From VGSG01 sp040756375 (GTDB taxonomy: Bacteria; Desulfobacterota; Desulfomonilia; Desulfomonilales; Desulfomonilaceae), in assembly GCA_040756375.1 (NCBI GenBank), contig JBFLZC010000016.1:50553-114552 (forward strand): a DNA stretch of 64,000 nucleotides, read 5' to 3'. A program made the translations under genes and the position numbers. This document shows, piece after piece, positions 17,469 through 26,245 of the stretch. The notes under the pieces were generated by a model, which worked only from the letters and a program-made list of their open reading frames with translations, searched no databases and was not told the DNA's origin. The number at the start of each line of letters is the position of its first letter. Position 1 is the stretch's first letter.

Positions 17469-19388
17469 ATGCTGCCGTGTCAGGGAGAAGATTTTCTGAA
17501 GGCCATTCTTGACAGTGCCACTATGGTCTCCGTGGTTGTGACCGACTGGGACCGGAACGTCCTCCTGTGGAACAAGGGGGCTGAGAACATCTTCGGTTAC
17601 ACCGCGGAGGAGATTGTCGGAACCAGTATCACGAGGTTGTATGCATCCGACGCACGGACTCAACAAACCGTGGGGCGGCTCCGAGAAATGGTGCGGACAA
17701 AGCACGGCACGGTCCACGGTCAGGTCAAACAGATTACCAAGAGCGGGGAGCTGCTCACCATGGCGGTTGCCGTCACACCCTTGATGAGCCCGGATGGACA
17801 GGTATTGGGATTGCTCGGCATGGGGCTGGACATTACCGAGGACGCTAAGAAGAACGAAGAAATGAGCATATTGCTGGCCCAGTTAGAACGATCCCAGCAG
17901 TGCCTGGAGATGATTTGCCGTTCCAGTCTGGCGCTCACCACCACCGCAGATCTAGACGATTTCCTTCGGCTCACCATCTCGGAGCTCGCGAGGGCGATGG
18001 AAGTCGATGGGGCCGGCGTGCTCCTGCACGATGACCGCTCCTCTGATTTTTATTGGCGAGTGGTGGAAGGGAAAACGCAGCTCTTGGCGCGTGAGCCCGG
18101 GAGTCAGGACTTGCCTTTCGACAAAGCACTCGTTGACCGGGCTATGGAATCTGGGACGCCGATTGTGGTGAACGATCCGTTATCCGGAGCCGCCACATCG
18201 GCAGATGTAATGCCTGCGGTGGAACCCGCCATTCGTAACCTGCTCGTACTGCCTCTGATCGCGATGGAAAAGACCATTGGCGTCCTTGTCCTGGCAAACA
18301 AGGATGACGGGGAATTCACCGCCGAAGACCTGCAGATCTGCGTCTCTCTGGCTGGAATTCTCGCACTTTCGGTCCAGAGCGCGGACTTTTTCCAGCAACT
18401 CATGCGTTCTTACCGAAAACTCGAAGATCTTAATCGAGTCAAAACCAAGGTGCTCAACCGTATTGCCCACGAGCTGAGGACCCCCATCGCGATAATAAGT
18501 GGTTCGTTGAGCCTCTTGGCAGACCGGTTACGCGGGCGAGGCATGAGCGAATTGGACCCCCATATGGACCGGTTCAACCGGCAATTGGAGAGCCTCAGGC
18601 GTTTGGAGGTCCAGGTCGAGGACATCTTGATCGGTGCGCCATCCTGCGAGAAGCAGGCCACCGGAAACTTCCTGGAGGCCATAGTCGCGTTCATAGAAGT
18701 GCAGGCCGCGACAATGCCGGAAATCGGAAACGCAGCTCATGTCATCGTAAAGGGGTTGCAAGAGATCTTTCCTCGTTCGCTCGGAAAGCCCTCGTGCATA
18801 AATATAGAAGAATTCGGGCGCGCTGTTTATGACTCTGTGCAGTCGCAGCTCGATGGTCAGAAAAGGAACATGTCCCTGGTGATAGATTTGGATGGTGACT
18901 CAGAGGTGATGATCCCAGAGCACGTCTTGGCCGTGATCATGGAGGGGCTGGTGCGCAATGCGGTTGAAGCAACACCGGACAACGGAAGCGTTCGAATTCT
19001 GGGGCGCCGCACCGGTTCCAACTACAGAATCACTGTTTCGGATACCGGATACGGCATCCCCGAGCAGGACCAAAAGCTTGTGATGAAAGGGTTCTATCAC
19101 CCGGACGCGACGGAAAGCTATTCCACAGGCCGACCGTATTCCTTCAACGCGGGCGGCAGAGGCCTGGACCTGCAACGAATCAAAGTATTCTCAAAAATCT
19201 ATGGGCTTGGGTTTTTCTTCAAGAGTCGTCGTTGCGAGCATCTCAACGGCGCGCTGGCGCGCTGCCCTGGCGACGTACGCCGCTGTCCTGCGTGTTCTAC
19301 GATAGAGGACTGTTCAAATGCCAGTGGTTCGGATTTCGAGGTGACTTTCCCGCTCGCCGGCGCAGACGCGGATCGGCAGGTTCCGTGA
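17469..19388 (+). CDS. PAS-GAF sensor histidine kinase with cysteine-rich insert
   Basis: The 639-aa protein has a PAS domain (about 8-125), a GAF domain (about 150-310), a DHp domain with phospho-acceptor His334 (RIAHELRTPIAIIS) and an ATPase domain with N-box NAVEATPDNG, D-box VSDTGYGIPE and GGRGLDL. Between the last two ATPase strands lies a 27-residue segment with five cysteines (589, 599, 606, 609, 615), which could bind metal or an Fe-S cluster. There is no membrane segment, so it senses in the cytoplasm. No cognate response regulator adjoins. I favour the ATG at 17469 after GGGGGGAAAGA; in-frame starts at 17385 (GTG) and 17403 are possible. Confidence 0.88.
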   Translation: MLPCQGEDFLKAILDSATMVSVVVTDWDRNVLLWNKGAENIFGYTAEEIVGTSITRLYASDARTQQTVGRLREMVRTKHGTVHGQVKQITKSGELLTMAVAVTPLMSPDGQVLGLLGMGLDITEDAKKNEEMSILLAQLERSQQCLEMICRSSLALTTTADLDDFLRLTISELARAMEVDGAGVLLHDDRSSDFYWRVVEGKTQLLAREPGSQDLPFDKALVDRAMESGTPIVVNDPLSGAATSADVMPAVEPAIRNLLVLPLIAMEKTIGVLVLANKDDGEFTAEDLQICVSLAGILALSVQSADFFQQLMRSYRKLEDLNRVKTKVLNRIAHELRTPIAIISGSLSLLADRLRGRGMSELDPHMDRFNRQLESLRRLEVQVEDILIGAPSCEKQATGNFLEAIVAFIEVQAATMPEIGNAAHVIVKGLQEIFPRSLGKPSCINIEEFGRAVYDSVQSQLDGQKRNMSLVIDLDGDSEVMIPEHVLAVIMEGLVRNAVEATPDNGSVRILGRRTGSNYRITVSDTGYGIPEQDQKLVMKGFYHPDATESYSTGRPYSFNAGGRGLDLQRIKVFSKIYGLGFFFKSRRCEHLNGALARCPGDVRRCPACSTIEDCSNASGSDFEVTFPLAGADADRQVP

Positions 19389-19414
19389 CGCTAGCGACGG
19401 GGGAATTTTTTTGG

Positions 19415-19443
19415 TTGACTTGATTCCCTCCCTGGTTTATTAA
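19415..19443 (+). promoter_or_regulatory. sigma70-type promoter of arsR-like gene
   Basis: TTGACT (19415-19420) and TATTAA (19438-19443) are 17 bases apart. The -10 box overlaps the start of the palindrome at 19441, so a protein bound there would block RNA polymerase. Confidence 0.7.
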
Positions 19444-19462
19444 TTAAGTATATACTTAATTA
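19441..19462. promoter_or_regulatory. 22-bp perfect palindrome, likely ArsR operator
   Basis: The 22 bases starting TAATTAAGTA are identical to their reverse complement. The site overlaps the -10 box and lies ten bases before the arsR-like start codon. ArsR/SmtB proteins typically bind AT-rich 12-2-12-type inverted repeats in their own promoter, so autoregulation is likely. Confidence 0.75.
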
Positions 19463-19472
19463 GTGACACACC

Positions 19473-19889
19473 GTGGAGCTCAATCAGGCAGATCTGTTCA
19501 GGGTACTCGGCGTCGAGACCCGTATTCGCATCATCGAACTCCTCAAACAAAAGGGTCCGATGGGGGTGAATGATTTGTCTAACGCGCTCGGGGTCACGCC
19601 TTCCGCGGTCTCGCAGCATCTGAAGATCCTCAAGCACGCGGGGCTGGTGCGCAGTGAGCGCAAAGGGTACTGGATTCCCTATGAGGTGAACCCGCGAGCG
19701 CTAGAGCGGTGTCAGCAGCTCATCTCGCAAGTTTGCACCTGCGGATGCAAGGGAACCGGAGACATACGGGAAGCCGAGCTGGAGCGCGCGGAGGACAGGC
19801 TGGCGCTGCTAAAGAAATGGGCAAATGAACTTCAAACGGAACTCGATGCAATAAGGCACCAGATCCAGGAGCTAGAGCGGGAGGGATAG
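19473..19889 (+). CDS. ArsR-family transcriptional regulator with CTCGC motif
   Basis: The 138-aa protein has a winged-helix domain (1-75) with the ArsR recognition segment VTPSAVSQHLKILKHAGLV. After it come Cys80 and the cluster Cys88-Thr-Cys90-Gly-Cys92, a likely metal or metalloid site, then a C-terminal coiled coil (100-138). ArsR repressors leave DNA when the ion binds. The start is a GTG at 19473, with a weak ribosome site, right after the palindromic operator. The next gene encodes a small peptide with a similar cysteine string. Confidence 0.9.
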   Translation: MELNQADLFRVLGVETRIRIIELLKQKGPMGVNDLSNALGVTPSAVSQHLKILKHAGLVRSERKGYWIPYEVNPRALERCQQLISQVCTCGCKGTGDIREAELERAEDRLALLKKWANELQTELDAIRHQIQELEREG

Positions 19890-20053
19890 TCTTTTTTGTG
19901 GTCTCGAGATTAAGCAGTTGCTAAAACGCTAAAATACAATGAGCTCTGGGAACACGGCGTCCTAAAAAACGCAGGCGACACGTCAACGAAAACAATGCAT
20001 CGCCAGAGTAGCTCTGCTGCCCTGAGCGTATTCCAAGAAAGGAGGCGAGACAG

Positions 20054-20194
20054 ATGTCCGAAGGAAAACAGAATCGAGACGCGGAAAGAGATCGGACAGG
20101 CTGCTGCTGTACGTGCGGTTGCACCCCGGTTGAAAGCAAGGATCGCACCGAAGCGAAACCGGCAGCGGAAAAGTCCGAGAAGGAGTCCAACTGA
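20054..20194 (+). CDS. 46-aa cysteine-rich peptide (CCCTCGC)
   Basis: A short open frame begins at ATG 20054, eight bases after a perfect AAAGGAGG (20038-20045), and ends TGA at 20194. The peptide is highly charged, except for a central GCCCTCGCTP with five cysteines in seven residues. A strong terminator follows 13 bases later, so the gene closes the transcription unit begun by the ArsR gene 165 bases upstream. The cysteine string resembles the CTCGC motif of that regulator. Likely role: binding or buffering the ion sensed by the ArsR protein, or a redox peptide. No family is recognised. Confidence 0.72.
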   Translation: MSEGKQNRDAERDRTGCCCTCGCTPVESKDRTEAKPAAEKSEKESN

Positions 20195-20206
20195 CCTCAA
20201 TGAGCG

Positions 20207-20253
20207 ACGGCCGGGGAAGAGGAAGGAGATCTCTCACCCGGCCGTACTTTTTA
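20207..20253 (+). terminator. rho-independent terminator after cysteine-rich peptide
   Basis: A nine-base-pair stem ACGGCCGGG/CCCGGCCGT with a 21-base loop is followed by ACTTTTT. It sits 13 bases after the stop of the 46-aa gene. Confidence 0.82.
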
Positions 20254-20271
20254 AGGAGTCGTGAGCTATAC

Positions 20272-20610
20272 CGGTTGTCAGAATTCTTGGCTTCTTGGAC
20301 AGCCCGCGCTTGAAGAAGACCGGGTGCCGGTGTCCCCCGGATCGCGTCCGGGGCAGGCTCTGCCAGCCCGAGCTGGCTGATATTTTTAGCAAAAATGTGC
20401 CTGCACGGAGAGGCTGTCTCAAAACCCTAGGATAGATGAGATTCCTGGTAGGGGCGCTTCGAGAAGCGCCCTGATATCGGGCGGTTCACGAACCGCCCCT
20501 GCCGACTGGGTGCCAGAATCATGACTTTTGAGACAGTTTCCAGGGGCCAGCACCTGCCAATGCCCAAGCGGCACTCCGACATTATTCTTGACACTTGCTA
20601 AAGAGTGACT
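20272..20610. repeat. composite MITE-like repeat, copy 1
   Basis: This block shares flanking segments with 48613-48820: GGCTTCTTGGACAGCCCGCG on the left, and GCCCAAGCGGCA with GACACTTGCTA on the right. Inside it lies a 121-bp unit (20415-20535) bounded by TGTCTCAAAA and TTTTGAGACA, which holds palindrome copy d. Relative to its flanks this inner unit is inverted compared with copy 2. The rest of the 20195-20814 gap shows no gene. Confidence 0.75.
20448..20503. repeat. GTAGGGGCR palindrome pair, copy d
   Basis: GTAGGGGCGCTTCGAGAAGC is followed by a second hairpin GGGCGGTTCACGAACCGCCC. It is nearly the exact reverse complement of copy f at 48665-48719. Confidence 0.85.
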
Positions 20611-20814
20611 CTGCTGGCTGGCCCAACAGGTAAGGAGTAGTTACCGTTGCGAACCCCGGGAGAACCGCAGCGGCCTACAAAGCCGCGACCGATGCGGTTC
20701 ACTTCGTTCACCGCATCCTACCTCACTAAATAGACAACCGGGACACTTGTCCCACCGAAGCCTGTCCAATCATTCCCGCGCAGACTAGGGTGCCGAACTT
20801 GCCAAGAGGAGCAC

Positions 20815-21885
20815 CTAGCGACCTATGTTGACAACCCATCCGTACGGGTCCATCCGGTGGCCGGTTTGCATTCCCATGATCTCGTCGAAGAGTTTGCCCG
20901 CGAGCTCGCCGGTGCCACCGTCAGCTACCGTGTAGTCCTTACCCTGGTACCGGAAATGTCCCACCGGTGATATGACCGCGGCGGTCCCTGATCCGAACAT
21001 CTCTTTGAGGGACCCGTTCTGCGCTGCCGCCACCACCTCATCAATGGTTATGGCTCGCTCGGTAACTTTCACACCGGTCGTCTTGAGATGGTGTATTACC
21101 GAGTCGCGGGTAACTCCTGGAAGAATGGTGCCTTCCAGCGCCGGCGTTATCACTTCATCATTGATACGGAAGAAGATGTTCATGGTGCCCACTTCTTCGA
21201 TGGAGCGTTTGTCCACCGCGTTGAGCCAGAGCACCTGGGTGAAACCTTCTGCGTGAGCTTCTTCTGCTGCGAGGAGCGATGCCGCGTAATTGCCCATGGT
21301 TTTGGCTTCTCCAATGCCTCCCCGGCAGGCACGCGTGTACTTGTCGGTGACAAGTATTTTGACCGGAGCGAAACCTTCAGGGTAGTAAGCCCCAACCGGC
21401 GAGAGAATAATAAAGAAAAGATAATCGTGCGAAGGTCGAACCCCGAGATGCGGATCGGCCGCAATGATCGTGGGTCGAACGTATACGGATGTCCCTGATG
21501 TTCGTGGAATCCAGTCCCTATCTTTCCGGATGAGGGCGGACATCTGCTCCATGAACAGCTTCGGGTCCAAGGTCGGGATGCACAACCGCCGGCACGATTT
21601 GTTGAATCGCGCGATGTTCATATCCGGCCGAAAAAGGAGGATGTCGTCCTCGTTGGGCCCGGCAAACGCCTTGAGACCCTCAAAGACCTGTTGGCCGTAA
21701 TGCAGGGCCATGGTCGCGGGATGGAGAATCAAATCCTTAAACAGGCCGATTTGAGGCGCTTGCCAACCACCATTCTTCGCTGAGTAGCGGATGGTCAGCA
21801 TATGCTCGGTAAAGATGTCGCCGAAGCCCAGCTTGTCCTCGTCGTAGACTTTTGCACCGGATCGGTTACGCGGTACGCTTCCCAT
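20815..21885 (-). CDS. ilvE: branched-chain amino acid aminotransferase
   Basis: The 356-aa PLP enzyme transfers the amino group between glutamate and the 2-oxo acids of Leu, Ile and Val. The PLP lysine is Lys195 in EAKTMGNYAAS. Other class IV hallmarks are GQQVFEGLKAF, SVYVRPTIIA, EVGTMNIFF and the late FGSGTAAVISPVG. Length fits the larger bacterial/eukaryal-type BCAT group. The start is ATG at 21885, with GGGAGG upstream; the open frame extends to 22032 but that part crosses a terminator of the preceding gene. It does not sit with other ilv genes. Confidence 0.96.
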   Translation of the reverse strand: MGSVPRNRSGAKVYDEDKLGFGDIFTEHMLTIRYSAKNGGWQAPQIGLFKDLILHPATMALHYGQQVFEGLKAFAGPNEDDILLFRPDMNIARFNKSCRRLCIPTLDPKLFMEQMSALIRKDRDWIPRTSGTSVYVRPTIIAADPHLGVRPSHDYLFFIILSPVGAYYPEGFAPVKILVTDKYTRACRGGIGEAKTMGNYAASLLAAEEAHAEGFTQVLWLNAVDKRSIEEVGTMNIFFRINDEVITPALEGTILPGVTRDSVIHHLKTTGVKVTERAITIDEVVAAAQNGSLKEMFGSGTAAVISPVGHFRYQGKDYTVADGGTGELAGKLFDEIMGMQTGHRMDPYGWVVNIGR

Positions 21886-21934
21886 AAGACCTCCCTCTGT
21901 GCCGGTGGAAAATGCCGTCGCACGCGTGCATGAG

Positions 21935-21957
21935 AAAAAACCCGACAGTCGCCGGGT
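21935..21957 (-). terminator. rho-independent terminator
   Basis: On the minus strand ACCCGGC and TGTCGGGT form a stem with one wobble pair and a tetraloop, followed by six T. It ends the transcript of the epimerase gene at 22067-23176 and separates it from ilvE. Confidence 0.82.
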
Positions 21958-22066
21958 GAACCAGGCCCTCGGCGCAGCACGGCCCCGAAAGCCCAATCTA
22001 TTTTGCATAACAAAGTGAGTTCGCAGAGTCAACCGTCTGGAGCTGGAGCAAATCTGTCAGGGCTCC

Positions 22067-23176
22067 TTAGGCAGTTTCTCGGCGGTTCTTCAAGTAGTCC
22101 ACCATGATCCGAACGGATTTCGCCGCGACCCCTTCGGCCAATTGGTTTACCAGAGCCGAGGAGGATCTGTACGAACCTTTCGCGATCAGATCGAGGTAGT
22201 GGGCGACCTTTTCTGTGTCCCGGCCTACGAGGACTGAGGTGCCATGCTCCAGATATATTGGGCGCTCGGTATTCTCCCGGCATATCAGGCATGGCAGGCT
22301 GAAAAAGCTCGCCTCGGACTGCACGGACCCCGAGTCCGACAGGACGACTTTCGCGGCTCGCATCAAGGAAAGGAAGTCGATGTAGGGCTCCGGCGGCACA
22401 AGTCTGAGTTGCGGTAAAGCTTCTATCTCACTTTTCATGCCGAACTGTTCGAGGCGGCTCACCGTGCGTGGATGAATGGGGAATATCACAGGATAGGGAA
22501 TGATCTTGAGCAGCTCAATCACTTCTCTCAGGGATTCGGGATAGTCCACGTTCGACGGCCGATGGAGCGTCACCAGCGCGTATGAGCCTTTTTCAAGCCC
22601 TAGTTCTTGCCATCGCTTGCGGCTCTCAATGTAGGGGAGGAACATCCGCAGGGTCTCCAACATGATGTCACCCACCAGATGGGCTCGACTCATATCGATA
22701 CCTTCGCTTTTGAGGTTTTCCATGCCCGCGGGTTCGGAAACGAACAACAGGTTTGAGAGATGATCCGTCAGGCGTCGGTTATGCTCTTCAGGCATGGTTT
22801 CATCGAAGGATCTGAGACCGGCTTCCACATGAGCCACAGGAATAAAGAGCTTCCTTGCCACCAGGGAGGCCGCGATGGTGGAGTTTACATCGCCCACAAC
22901 GACTACCAGGTCCGGGGCAAGCTCCAGGCAGACGCGTTCGAACGCGATCATAATCTTGCCGGTCATTTCGCCATGCCCGCCTGATCCCACCCCAAGATGC
23001 CGAGTCGGCTCCGGAAGCCCTAATTGGTCGAAGAAAACGTCACTCATCCCTTTGTCGTAATGCTGACCCGTGTGGATGATCAGATGTTCAACTTCATCGT
23101 ATTTCTTGAACTCTTGTTCCAGCGGCGCGGCCTTCATGAAATTCGGTCTCGCGCCTACTACAGTCATGATTCTCAT
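22067..23176 (-). CDS. UDP-N-acetylglucosamine 2-epimerase, first copy
   Basis: The 369-aa protein is a non-hydrolysing WecB-type epimerase, converting UDP-GlcNAc to UDP-ManNAc for surface polysaccharide. It opens with VVGARPNFMKAAPL and carries the family segments HTGQHYD, GDVNSTIAASLVA, HVEAGLRSFD, MPEEHNRRLTDHLS, TLHRPSNVD and LSDSGSVQSEA. The ATG at 23176 fits the family N-terminus; upstream codons do not. Sequence differs clearly from the second epimerase 250 bases upstream, so it is a separate subfamily and may use a different UDP-sugar. Confidence 0.93.
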   Translation of the reverse strand: MRIMTVVGARPNFMKAAPLEQEFKKYDEVEHLIIHTGQHYDKGMSDVFFDQLGLPEPTRHLGVGSGGHGEMTGKIMIAFERVCLELAPDLVVVVGDVNSTIAASLVARKLFIPVAHVEAGLRSFDETMPEEHNRRLTDHLSNLLFVSEPAGMENLKSEGIDMSRAHLVGDIMLETLRMFLPYIESRKRWQELGLEKGSYALVTLHRPSNVDYPESLREVIELLKIIPYPVIFPIHPRTVSRLEQFGMKSEIEALPQLRLVPPEPYIDFLSLMRAAKVVLSDSGSVQSEASFFSLPCLICRENTERPIYLEHGTSVLVGRDTEKVAHYLDLIAKGSYRSSSALVNQLAEGVAAKSVRIMVDYLKNRRETA

Positions 23177-23314
23177 GGGACAAAAACTCCGGCTCTTATC
23201 TTCTGTGGTGGCCTTCACCCAGCGTGCAAAATCAATGCAATTGCAAAGAAACCTGCAAGACAACAGTCATGTTTGGATCGATGATTTCTGCCATGAAAGT
23301 TGCGGACGAGCGTG

Positions 23315-23343
23315 GTAGGGGCGGGTTTCAAACCCGCCCCTAC
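23315..23343. repeat. GTAGGGGCR palindrome, copy e (single)
   Basis: A single 29-base perfect hairpin starting GTAGGGGCGGGTTT and ending CCCCTAC, between the two epimerase genes. It is the simplest form of the family. Confidence 0.85.
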
Positions 23344-23430
23344 AATGCTACGACCTCATCCGCGATTCTCGCGTCCGCGGGAATGACGAACGAGTACGAT
23401 GTCTTCGTTATCCACGCGTTTCTTTGAGCG

Positions 23431-24552
23431 CTACGCCAGAAACTTTCGTATAATCTGCACGATCTCTTCTGCAGCCTCTCCGTCGCCAAAAGGATTGCTT
23501 TCAAGTACCATCGATGCGTAATGGTCAGGGTCGTGCAGAAGCTTTTGAGCTTCGGCCACGATTCGATCCCTGTCCGTTCCCACCAGAACAGCAGCCCCGG
23601 CTTCGACCGCTTCAGGCCGTTCCGTCACGTTTCTCGCGACAAGGACCGGCTTTTTCAGCGAGGGAGCTTCCTCCTGGATCCCTCCCGAATCCGTGATGAT
23701 CAAGAACGCCCGTTTCATTAGTGCTACGAACCTGAAGTAATCCGGCGGAGGAATAAGCCGAACTCGCTCTTCGGCTCCGAGAATTGCCTCTACCGGTCCT
23801 CGTACATTAGGGTTTGGATGAACCGAATAAACGACGGTCACATCCGGATTGCTCCGTACCAGGTCCAGGAGCGCGAGAGAAAGATTTCGCAGACCCTGCC
23901 CGAAATTCTCTCGTCGATGCCCTGTGACGAGTATTAAACGACCGGGAGGAAGCGCCAGTTCTTCTAGATATTGTGTGGCTTCATGCCCTTCATCGAGCAT
24001 TCGCGCGGTGTAGAGCAGCGCATCGATAACCGTGTTTCCCGTAATGTAGATCGATTCTGAGGGAATGTTTTCCTTCCGCAGGTTCTCGGCGGCCTGCGAT
24101 GTGGGACAGAAGTGCAGATCCGCGACGTGCGAGAGGAGCCTCCTATTTATCTCTTCCGGATAAGGTTGGAACTTATCGTACGAGCGCAGTCCGGCTTCCA
24201 CATGAGCCACGGGTATCTTTAGGTAATACGCGGCCAGCGTTACAACAAATGCCGAAGTGGTATCTCCCTGGACCACTACAAGATCGGGCCTTTCTTTCTC
24301 CAGGACCGGACGTATCTCTTCCAGCACTCGGATCGTAATATGAAAGAGCGTTTGGTCCTCCTTGATGATGTTCAGATCGTAATCCGGGGTGATGTCGAAG
24401 AACTTCAGCATCGGATCCAAGATCTGCCGGTGCTGCCCGGTCACGCAGCAGACCATACGTATGTCCGGGCTCAATTTGGACAGGCGTCTGCACAGAGGTG
24501 CGAGTTTTATTGCTTCCGGACGGGTCCCGAATGCGATAAGTACCTTTTTCAT
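23431..24552 (-). CDS. wecB: UDP-N-acetylglucosamine 2-epimerase, second copy
   Basis: The 373-aa protein is a classical WecB. It starts MKKVLIAFGTRPEAIKLAPL and has VTGQHRQILD, VQGDTTSAF, HVEAGLRSYD, PEEINRRL, VTGHRRENFGQGL and ITDSGGIQEEAPS, with the conserved late RPEAVEAG. It makes UDP-ManNAc from UDP-GlcNAc in the cytoplasm. The neighbouring epimerase, ligase and sugar transferase point to surface polysaccharide synthesis. Confidence 0.96.
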   Translation of the reverse strand: MKKVLIAFGTRPEAIKLAPLCRRLSKLSPDIRMVCCVTGQHRQILDPMLKFFDITPDYDLNIIKEDQTLFHITIRVLEEIRPVLEKERPDLVVVQGDTTSAFVVTLAAYYLKIPVAHVEAGLRSYDKFQPYPEEINRRLLSHVADLHFCPTSQAAENLRKENIPSESIYITGNTVIDALLYTARMLDEGHEATQYLEELALPPGRLILVTGHRRENFGQGLRNLSLALLDLVRSNPDVTVVYSVHPNPNVRGPVEAILGAEERVRLIPPPDYFRFVALMKRAFLIITDSGGIQEEAPSLKKPVLVARNVTERPEAVEAGAAVLVGTDRDRIVAEAQKLLHDPDHYASMVLESNPFGDGEAAEEIVQIIRKFLA

Positions 24553-24853
24553 TAACGAGAGTCCTGTTTAGGACCAAAGATTGCTCATCATGCACCCAAG
24601 AGAGTGCCTTTGGAAAGACCTTTTTGCTTGTCATTGGAGCACCGGCAGGGCCTGGAACTCGTCCATACCAGGAAAGAAGCCGTCCGGACAAGCACCCAAA
24701 AAGCTTGCACTCGCTAACAGACCTTGCCAAAATGGAACGCGGGGTGCATTTGTGTTATTGAATTGCGAGCCGAGCTAAAAGCTGGGGAGAGGGTGGCTGC
24801 GCGTGCGTCTTAGTACAGGGAATCGGAATCAGAGTACTTGTTGACTAAATGAT
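24553..24853. other. intergenic region between divergent polysaccharide genes
   Basis: This 301-base gap between wecB (minus) and the CapK-like gene (plus) should hold both promoters. I see no clear boxes, hairpins or small genes. Confidence 0.35.
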
Positions 24854-26245
24854 GTGAAACGCTATCTCAAACATCTTATTCAACGTCTGCCTCCCTTCAT
24901 GACCGATTGGGCCGGCCTGGTATACGACCTTGTACCGCCGCGGCTCAGATACGGCCCCGGATACACTCGAGCTCTGGAGCTCTTCAGAGAAAGCGATTGG
25001 TGGGATACGGAGAGACTTGTTTCGTACCAGGAGTCCATGCTCCGCCGATTGATCGATCATTGTTACGCCAACGTTCCCTATTACACGGAGGTATTCGATC
25101 AGGCAGGTCTCTCACCCAAAGGCGTCGAGACGATTTCGGACCTTGAGAAACTGCCGTTTCTTACCAAAGATATAGTCCGAACACGGAAACCCGATCTCCT
25201 GGCCGTCAACGCACACCAGTATGACATCGAAGAAGAAACCACGAGCGGCTCCACCGGTGCGCCCCTTGGGTTTTCCATCGGGAGCCTTACGCGGGCTATG
25301 GAACGAGCTCTCAGTCACCGTCATCTGCTATGGCTTGGGTACGAGGCAGGTGACCGGATCGCGGAAATCAAGGTCCCGTCATTTAGGAATCCGGATCGCC
25401 TGTTTCGATATTATCCCGTTTCAAGGGAGCTCAGGTTCAACTTCCTCAGTATGGACGACGCATCTACAGAGCGGGTTGTGGCAGAGCTGCAAAGGTTCCG
25501 GCCGGCATTCATCAAGGTTTTTCCGTCTTCGCTTTACGTGATCGCCCGATGGATGCATCGGCATAACAAGTCGATTCCTCCGGTCAAGTACGTGATAACT
25601 TCTTCCGAAAGCCTGTATCCCTCAATCCAGGAATTGGCCCGGGAGGTCTTCCGCGCGCCGGTGATCGATCATTATGGTCAAAACGAAAATGTGGCCACTG
25701 CGTTCCAATGTGCGGAAGCAAACGGATACCATGTGCAGATGGAGCAATGCGTGATCGAATTAACCGCGGCTCAGAACGGTAGCTGGGAAATCGTGGGGAC
25801 CAGTCTGGACAACTACGTCATGCCCTTGCTTCGATACAAAACAGGGGATTTGGCCGTGAGGACCGACCGAGCGTGTCCGTGCGGTAGAAAGCACTCACTG
25901 ATCTCGGGAATCAAGGGACGAGAGGTGGAGCTCATAGCTACCCCCGAAGGGAAGCTCATCGAATCGGTGGCAATGGATTACGCGTTTCATCATCTGGACG
26001 AAATCAAGGAAGCGCAAATCATTCAGGAAGATATTTCCACTCTTCGAGTTAGAATTGTGCCCTGGGAAACAGCTTCCGAGGCGACAAAAGACAGGTTGCA
26101 GCAGAACATACTCTCGGCAGTGCAGGCCCCGGGGATGAGGGTCTTCATCGAGACTGCCGCCGCGATTCCTCGCACCTCACGGGGCAAGAGACCTTTCATC
26201 CTCACCAACTTGAAACCGCATGATTTGTTTCCGCCTCATGCATAA
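24854..26245 (+). CDS. CapK/PaaK-like AMP-forming ligase
   Basis: The 463-aa protein belongs to the phenylacetate-CoA ligase/CapK family of adenylate-forming enzymes. The phosphate-binding loop is TTSGSTGAPLGF, and later motifs include SSESLYPS, IDHYGQNE, RYKTGDLAVRTDR with CPCGRKHSLI, and a C-terminal SRGKRPFI. CapK-like members occur in polysaccharide clusters, and this gene sits beside epimerases and a sugar transferase, so it may activate an acyl group that decorates the polymer. The start is uncertain: GTG at 24854 or ATG at 24899. It may be co-transcribed with the transferase 121 bases downstream. Confidence 0.88.
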   Translation: MKRYLKHLIQRLPPFMTDWAGLVYDLVPPRLRYGPGYTRALELFRESDWWDTERLVSYQESMLRRLIDHCYANVPYYTEVFDQAGLSPKGVETISDLEKLPFLTKDIVRTRKPDLLAVNAHQYDIEEETTSGSTGAPLGFSIGSLTRAMERALSHRHLLWLGYEAGDRIAEIKVPSFRNPDRLFRYYPVSRELRFNFLSMDDASTERVVAELQRFRPAFIKVFPSSLYVIARWMHRHNKSIPPVKYVITSSESLYPSIQELAREVFRAPVIDHYGQNENVATAFQCAEANGYHVQMEQCVIELTAAQNGSWEIVGTSLDNYVMPLLRYKTGDLAVRTDRACPCGRKHSLISGIKGREVELIATPEGKLIESVAMDYAFHHLDEIKEAQIIQEDISTLRVRIVPWETASEATKDRLQQNILSAVQAPGMRVFIETAAAIPRTSRGKRPFILTNLKPHDLFPPHA

